The notes beneath the pieces are model-generated. The model ran no database searches and had not been told where the DNA came from. It was given only the letters and a program-made list of their open reading frames with translations. From an uncultured Terriglobales bacterium (GTDB lineage Bacteria > Acidobacteriota > Terriglobia > Terriglobales > Acidobacteriaceae), in NCBI GenBank assembly GCA_955652845.1, contig CATPBY010000379.1, forward strand, positions 1-10,293: DNA of 10,293 nt, written 5' to 3'. The position numbers and the translations under genes are program-made. This document shows, in pieces, positions 6,416-10,293 of the stretch (its first letter is position 1; each line of letters begins with the position of its first letter).

Positions 6416-7519
6416 ATGACGGTTGAAAAGATCTTAAAGAGAGAAGCTTCGGGCATGTCATCGAACGGCTTTCACTCCAGCGCATCGCGCTTGCATAACC
6501 TGAGGTCGCTGTTCAGTATTTTTTCCAGCGATCTTGCCATTGACCTGGGCACGGCCAACACGCTGGTATACGCGCGCGGCAAGGGCATCGTGGTCAACGA
6601 GCCATCCATTGTGGCCATTAACAAGAACACCGGAGAAGTCGAGGCGGTGGGCAAAGAAGCGAAAGAGATGCTGGGCCGGACTCCGGGCAACATCGTCGCC
6701 ATCAAGCCCATGAAAGATGGTGTGATCGCCGACTTCAAAGTCACCGAGAAGATGTTGAACTACTTCATCCAGAAGGCGCATAACCGCAAGATGCTGGTGC
6801 ATCCGCGTATCGTGATTGGGGTGCCCTCTGAGATCACCCAGGTAGAGAAGCGCGCGGTCATGGACTCGGCATATCGCGCCAAGGCCAGCGAAGTCTACTT
6901 AGTGGAGCAGGCTATGGTCGCGGCCATCGGAGCCGGCTTGCCCATTACCGAACCCAGCGGCAACATGGTGGTGGATATCGGGGGCGGCACCACTGACATT
7001 GCCGTGATTTCGCTCAGCGGCATCGTCTACTCGCGTTCCGTGCGCATGGCCGGCAACCAGATGGATGAGGCCATCATGAATTACCTCAAGCGTAAATATA
7101 ACCTGCTGATTGGCGAGCGCACCGCCGAGCAGATCAAGATCGAGATTGGCTCCGCTTATCCGCTGGATAAGCCGCTGACCATGGAGATCAAGGGCCGCAA
7201 TCTGATCGAAGGCGTGCCCAAGACCATTACTGTCGACGATAGTGAAGTCCGCGAAGCGCTCAGCGAATGCGTATCCACCATCATGAACGCGGTTCGTGTG
7301 GCTCTGGAGCGCACGCCTCCTGAACTCTCAGCCGACATCAGCGATCGTGGCATCGTGTTGACGGGTGGTGGCGCCCTGTTGAAAAATCTGGATAAGCGCA
7401 TTCGCGAGGAAACCGGCTTGCCGGTGTCGATAGCCGACGATCCGTTGTGCAGCGTGGTTCTGGGTACCGGCAAAATGCTCAGCGACTTCAAGCTGCTTCG
7501 CAAGATCTCGATCGAATAA
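6416..7519 (+). CDS. mreB: rod shape-determining protein MreB
   Basis: A 367-residue bacterial actin homologue that polymerises on the inner membrane and guides the elongasome. The phosphate-1 motif AIDLGTANTLVY lies at 41-52, the phosphate-2 motif VVDIGGGTTDIAVIS at 185-199, and the adenosine motif RGIVLTGGGALLKNLD at 311-326. The segment YLVEQAMVAAIGAGLPI (161-177) is highly typical of the family. MreB proteins usually begin near LFSIFSSDLAIDLG, so this one has about 31 extra residues if the ATG at 6416 is used. The ATG at 6455 (Met14) shortens the extension to about 18. Neither start has a strong Shine-Dalgarno; GAGAG lies 11 nt before the second. The extension is polar and basic, and might serve membrane association as amphipathic N-termini do in some MreBs. 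It is the first gene of mreB-mreC-mreD-mrdA. Confidence 0.97.
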   Translation: MTVEKILKREASGMSSNGFHSSASRLHNLRSLFSIFSSDLAIDLGTANTLVYARGKGIVVNEPSIVAINKNTGEVEAVGKEAKEMLGRTPGNIVAIKPMKDGVIADFKVTEKMLNYFIQKAHNRKMLVHPRIVIGVPSEITQVEKRAVMDSAYRAKASEVYLVEQAMVAAIGAGLPITEPSGNMVVDIGGGTTDIAVISLSGIVYSRSVRMAGNQMDEAIMNYLKRKYNLLIGERTAEQIKIEIGSAYPLDKPLTMEIKGRNLIEGVPKTITVDDSEVREALSECVSTIMNAVRVALERTPPELSADISDRGIVLTGGGALLKNLDKRIREETGLPVSIADDPLCSVVLGTGKMLSDFKLLRKISIE

Positions 7520-7561
7520 GAAAGTCGTGATCAGTGGATTTTCAGGTCACTCTTTTCTAGA

Positions 7562-7611
7562 CGCGAGCGTCCTCACTCGCGGCACAGCTTGGGCGAGCGA
7601 GGACGCTCGCG
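7562..7611. repeat. near-perfect 19-bp inverted repeat between mreB and mreC (REP-like palindrome or terminator)
   Basis: Arms 7562-7580 and 7593-7611 are complementary at 18 of 19 positions, beginning with the core GCGAGCGTCCTC, around a 12-nt loop (7581-7592). The hairpin occupies half of the mreB-mreC spacer. It is followed shortly by ATTTTAAAT, so a partial terminator is possible, though the T-run is short and displaced. The sequence looks like a dispersed palindromic intergenic repeat, but copy number cannot be judged from one window. An in-frame TTG at 7589 would translate half of it into a basic leader, which is improbable. Confidence 0.8.
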
Positions 7612-7627
7612 CCCGCATTTTAAATCC

Positions 7628-8842
7628 ATGGAAACCCTGATTACCCGCTATCGCAACGTCAGCATCCTGGTGATAGTTCTATTCGCTCAGGTGCTGGGGC
7701 TGGCGGTTCAGGTCAAACGCTCCTCCGAAAATGAATCCAGCCGCCTGATTCGTATCTGGGCAATCAGTGTTGTAACTCCGCTGGAAAAGGGCATCGTGGG
7801 AATACAGAATGGTGTAGGCAATGTATGGCATGGCTATGCCTACTTGCGAGGCGTGCGGCGGGAGAACCGCGAACTCAAGGCGGAAATCGCAAAGCTGCGC
7901 CTTGAACAGGTGCGCTTGAGTCAGGACGCGGAGCAGGGACGCCGCCTGCAGGCGCTTCTTGGCTTCAAGGAACAGTTCATCTCGCGCACCCTGCCCGCCC
8001 AGGTGATTGGTTCGAGCGGCAGCGAACAATCCCGTTCCATTTATATTGACAAGGGTTCCCGCGACGGCATCGATAAAGACATGGCAGTCATTACCGCGGA
8101 TGGAGTTGTAGGCAAAGTTCTGCGCGTGTTCAATTCTACCTCCCAGGTATTGCTGATCAACGACCAGAGCAGTGGCGTCGGAGCGATCCTCGAGAAAGCC
8201 AGATTGCAGGGGGTGCTGCGCGGCACGCCTCTGGGTGAAGTCGTTCTGGAAAAAATAATGGTGGACGAGCAAGTGGAGGCGGGCGACAAGGTCTTAACCA
8301 GCGGCGGCGATCAGATCTTTCCTAAAGGGCTCCCGGTCGGCATTGTCACCAAGATTGCGAAGGGCAATGAATTATTTCTCAGCATACACATTCGGCCTTT
8401 CACCAACCTGAGCCGGCTGGAAGAGGTACTGGTAATAACGCAAAAAGCTGAAAAAGCTCCAGCCGTGAAGGAAGCTTCAACGCCGCGCGCCGTCGATATT
8501 TTGTCGCAACGATTGCCTTCGGTTCCGGACAAGCCGCCGGACGAACCGAAAAAGCCGGCGGCCGCAGACCCGGAAACTAATCAGGCGAAGGCGATTCAAG
8601 CCCCTAAACCCGGAGTTTCCGGAAGTACGAATCTGAGGCTACAAAGCCCGCCTAAGCCAGACGCAGAATCGGGACCCAAAGCGGCTGCAGGAGCGGCCGC
8701 AGCAAGTCCTGCGGCCGTGACGAAATCTGAACCGGTGACCATGAAGGTTTCGCAGTCGAAATCGAAACCCGAACCCGCGGCTCGGCAACGGAACTCGGAC
8801 GACGTACCGCCGGCACCGCCCGCGCAGGAGAAACCTCACTAA
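7628..8842 (+). CDS. mreC: rod shape-determining protein MreC with long Pro/Ala/Lys-rich C-terminal tail
   Basis: A 404-residue bitopic inner-membrane protein whose periplasmic domain connects MreB with PBP2. Residues about 9-28 form the membrane segment. Residues about 75-112 are a coiled coil (RRENRELKAEIAKLRLEQ) used for dimerisation. Residues about 120-272 form the MreC double beta-barrel core, with IYIDKGSRDGIDKDMAVI (138-155), GVVGKVLRV (159-167), LINDQSSGVGAIL (176-188), LRGT (197-200) and LTSGGDQIFPKGLPVGIV (223-240). Residues about 273-404 are an unusual low-complexity tail rich in Lys, Pro and Ala; MreC commonly ends soon after the core at roughly 270-300 residues. The ATG at 7628 is chosen over the upstream TTG at 7589 because the latter starts inside the palindrome. 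There is no clear Shine-Dalgarno. The stop is 1 nt from the mreD start, so the two are translationally linked. Confidence 0.95.
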   Translation: METLITRYRNVSILVIVLFAQVLGLAVQVKRSSENESSRLIRIWAISVVTPLEKGIVGIQNGVGNVWHGYAYLRGVRRENRELKAEIAKLRLEQVRLSQDAEQGRRLQALLGFKEQFISRTLPAQVIGSSGSEQSRSIYIDKGSRDGIDKDMAVITADGVVGKVLRVFNSTSQVLLINDQSSGVGAILEKARLQGVLRGTPLGEVVLEKIMVDEQVEAGDKVLTSGGDQIFPKGLPVGIVTKIAKGNELFLSIHIRPFTNLSRLEEVLVITQKAEKAPAVKEASTPRAVDILSQRLPSVPDKPPDEPKKPAAADPETNQAKAIQAPKPGVSGSTNLRLQSPPKPDAESGPKAAAGAAAASPAAVTKSEPVTMKVSQSKSKPEPAARQRNSDDVPPAPPAQEKPH

Positions 8843-8843
8843 C

Positions 8844-9365
8844 GTGCCGGTCATCACTTACACTTCGCAGGACCAGATTGAGGTTTACCGGTTCAACCTT
8901 TCGGTGGCAATCGGGGTTCCGCTGATGGCTCTCGTGGCGCAGGCGTTTCTGCCCCGATGGCTGCCCTTCATGACTATCTTTGACCTGCCGTTCCTGGTGG
9001 TAATTTTCTTTGCTGTGGCTCGCCGCAGCCAGGTCGCAGGCCTGATCACAGGCGGCGTGGTCGGGGTCCTGCAGGATGCGTTAGGAGGACAGTACATTGG
9101 CATGTATGGCATCGCCCAGACCGTCGTCGGCTATGGCGCTTCATCCCTGGGAGTCAGGCTTGATGTAGAAAATGCCGGAGCCCGCTTCCTGGTAACGTTG
9201 TTCTTCTATGTGACCCATGAGGTGGTTTACTTTACGGTGGCGCGTGGGTTGGTGGGACTGACACTGCGCTGGAGCTGGATGCGCGAGCTTGGCGCGGCCC
9301 TCGCCAACGCGATTTTGGCCGTGTTCCTGTTCGCGCTGCTGGACCGCTTCAAACAAAGAGCGTAG
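8844..9365 (+). CDS. mreD: rod shape-determining protein MreD
   Basis: A 173-residue integral membrane protein of the elongasome. It has about five hydrophobic segments (roughly 18-36, 45-60, 64-84, 113-133 and 147-166). The conserved central motif GGVVGVLQDALGGQYIGMYG (69-88) is the recognisable MreD signature, in which Gly/Asp/Gly positions are preserved. It starts at GTG, 1 nt after the mreC stop. AGGAG sits about 14 nt upstream inside the mreC end, so coupled translation is likely. Length is normal for the family. It probably works with MreC to regulate PBP2/RodA. Confidence 0.92.
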   Translation: MPVITYTSQDQIEVYRFNLSVAIGVPLMALVAQAFLPRWLPFMTIFDLPFLVVIFFAVARRSQVAGLITGGVVGVLQDALGGQYIGMYGIAQTVVGYGASSLGVRLDVENAGARFLVTLFFYVTHEVVYFTVARGLVGLTLRWSWMRELGAALANAILAVFLFALLDRFKQRA

Positions 9366-9417
9366 GAGAGCAGGTCGTGTTTGTTTCCTCTTTCCCCGAC
9401 CGTCTGTGTCCATCCGT

Positions 9418-9434
9418 CACTGTTAGTAACAGTG
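9418..9434. repeat. 17-bp perfect palindrome, possible operator
   Basis: CACTGTTA and TAACAGTG flank a single G. The symmetry suits a dimeric repressor site, and a -10-like TACAAT begins 20 bp downstream. The very short spacer makes an RNA hairpin of the full arms impossible without opening inner pairs, favouring a DNA site. No regulator gene is nearby to pair it with. Confidence 0.4.
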
Positions 9435-9495
9435 CTTCCGCGACGCCAAGGCTTTACAATCAAGGTTAATCCCACGTGGGGACAGCAGCTCTCGC

Positions 9496-9562
9496 CTGTC
9501 TGGCGGAGGCGCTCCGAGGTCTGTCGAGCTTTGCTCAGCCGGACAGCCGAGGGTGGCTGGCC
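9496..9562. repeat. nested inverted repeats, three-way-junction fold (palindromic intergenic element)
   Basis: Outer arms CTGTCTGGC (9496-9504) and GCCGGACAG (9538-9546) pair over 9 positions, with one T-G wobble. Inside are two small hairpins: GGAG-GCG-CTCC (9505-9515) and GAGC-TTT-GCTC (9526-9536). An overlapping alternative pairs GGACAGCC (9541-9548) with GGCTGGCC (9555-9562), 7 of 8. The layout resembles a mobile or repeated palindromic element, or a cis-acting RNA. Confidence 0.5.
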
Positions 9563-9607
9563 CTACGCGGTCAGTTAGCCCTTTAAAGCACGACCTCCGC
9601 TTGATCT

Positions 9608-10293
9608 ATGTTTGGACGCGACGAAAAAGTATCATCCGCTCGCCTGACTGCGGTGCAATACATTATCCTCGTGGTTTTTCTGGTGCTGGCCTATGGTTTG
9701 TGGCGGCTGCAGGTGGTGCAGAGTGAGTTCTACGCAGCGCTGGCGGAAAAAAACAAAACCCGCGAGGTTCCCATCCTGGCGCCACGAGGGAAAATTCTGG
9801 ACCGTGAAGGTCGAACCATCGTCGACAACTATCCGTCCTTTACCGCTTTGCTTTTACGCGATTCAGCACGCGACCTTTCAGCTGACGCCGAGCTCATTGC
9901 TGAAGGGCTGCATATGGACGCCAAAGAAGTACGGGAACGCGTCCGAAAATTCGCCGGGGTGCCGCAGTATCAACCCATCTATCTGAAAGAAGACATCACG
10001 CCGGATGAGCTGGCTTTTATTGAGGCCCATCGCAACGAACTGCCGGAACTGGATACCATCGTTGCCCACCGCCGGCTTTACCCGCGCAACGGTTTCATGG
10101 CCCACCTGGTCGGTTATGTAGGTGAGGTCAGCGAACAGATGCTGAATCAGCCGCGATGGGAACTTTACAATCCTGGCGACGTCGTCGGCCAATCGGGTGT
10201 TGAGCTGCAATACAACCAGATTCTGATGGGCAAAAACGGCTCCCGCCAGGTGCTGGTAAACAGCCGGGGCAAAGAAATAAAACAACTGCAGGA
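9608..10293 (+). CDS. mrdA: penicillin-binding protein 2 (MrdA), N-terminal part (3' truncated by window)
   Basis: The frame is open from the ATG at 9608 to the window end, 228 complete codons. This is the class B penicillin-binding protein that crosslinks peptidoglycan during elongation. A cytoplasmic N-terminus is followed by a membrane helix at about 17-34 (VQYIILVVFLVLAYGLWR). The PBP dimerisation/pedestal domain then shows the diagnostic APRGKILDREGRTIVDN (58-74), RRLYPRNGFMAHLVGYVG (about 154-171) and the GQSGVELQYNQIL motif near 195-207. Next comes the start of the linker towards the transpeptidase domain, whose catalytic SxxK lies beyond the window. The start is chosen at 9608 because the spacing to the membrane helix is typical; no clear Shine-Dalgarno precedes it. 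Its place after mreBCD matches the conserved mre-mrd order, with rodA expected next. Confidence 0.93.
   Translation, partial: MFGRDEKVSSARLTAVQYIILVVFLVLAYGLWRLQVVQSEFYAALAEKNKTREVPILAPRGKILDREGRTIVDNYPSFTALLLRDSARDLSADAELIAEGLHMDAKEVRERVRKFAGVPQYQPIYLKEDITPDELAFIEAHRNELPELDTIVAHRRLYPRNGFMAHLVGYVGEVSEQMLNQPRWELYNPGDVVGQSGVELQYNQILMGKNGSRQVLVNSRGKEIKQLQ

Larger units (their letters stand above)
9366..9607. other. 242-bp structured intergenic region between mreD and mrdA
   Basis: An unusually long spacer for this normally tight operon. It holds a 17-bp palindrome (9418-9434), a -10-like TACAAT (9455-9460) without a convincing -35, the 10-bp palindrome CCCACGTGGG (9471-9480), a three-way-junction-like region (9496-9546) and another inverted repeat (9541-9562). 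No convincing coding sequence or Shine-Dalgarno for mrdA is seen. It may hold a separate promoter for mrdA. Confidence 0.5.

Noticed and set aside
7589..7627. TTG start for mreC adding 13 basic residues
   Set aside because: The added codons lie inside the 3' arm of the palindrome. The ATG at 7628 gives the usual short cytoplasmic N-terminus before the membrane helix.
8639..8857. Arg-rich minus-strand frame opposite the mreC tail
   Set aside because: It is the complement of the low-complexity Lys/Pro/Ala codons; its composition is a mirror artefact.
9381..9578. 65-codon frame in the mreD-mrdA spacer
   Set aside because: It has no ribosome-binding site and no similarity, and it runs through the inverted repeats; chance open frame in GC-rich DNA.

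Overview
The window looks like chromosomal DNA from an Acidobacteriota member, probably a Koribacter/Terriglobia-like lineage. This is inferred from the large Oar-type TonB-dependent receptor ending in a PRRMQLxLxFxF-like C-terminus, from a CHASE3 protein, a FecR-domain protein and an mreBCD-mrdA cluster together, and from moderately GC-rich codon use. No rRNA or other marker is present to confirm the lineage.

Layout. (1) 2-1177 (+): the 3' part of a TonB-dependent receptor/outer-membrane beta-barrel gene, cut by the window start. (2) 1303-2217 (-): a convergent gene for a CHASE3-domain membrane protein. Its cytoplasmic tail resembles a HisKA dimerisation helix without the phospho-accepting histidine, and it has no ATPase domain. 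(3) 2433-2780 (+): a single-domain rhodanese gene with an in-frame TGA at codon 70. The TGA sits two codons after the catalytic Cys, where I recall related rhodaneses carrying Cys (YCxCPNE loop). A strong stem-loop starts 9 nt downstream, with a G-containing apical loop 22 nt after the TGA. The best reading is a selenoprotein (Sec70) with a bacterial SECIS element, and this is the most notable feature of the window. A caller that stops at TGA would truncate the protein at residue 69. (4) 2927-4852 (+): a glutamine-hydrolysing asparagine synthetase (asnB) with all key motifs intact. (5) 5000-6298 (+): a membrane-anchored FecR-domain protein with two C-terminal beta-sandwich-like modules.

(6) 6416-10293 (+): the cell-elongation cluster mreB - mreC - mreD - mrdA (PBP2; 3' end beyond the window). 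MreB forms membrane-associated filaments. MreC and MreD couple them to the periplasmic transpeptidase PBP2 for lateral wall synthesis. rodA would be expected next, outside the window.

The spacer between mreB and mreC holds a near-perfect 19-bp inverted repeat. The 242-bp spacer between mreD and mrdA holds several inverted repeats, including a region that can fold as a three-way junction. Both look like intergenic palindromic elements or processing/attenuation structures. No tRNA, rRNA, CRISPR array, insertion sequence or transposase is visible, and no stretch longer than about 250 bases lacks a gene.
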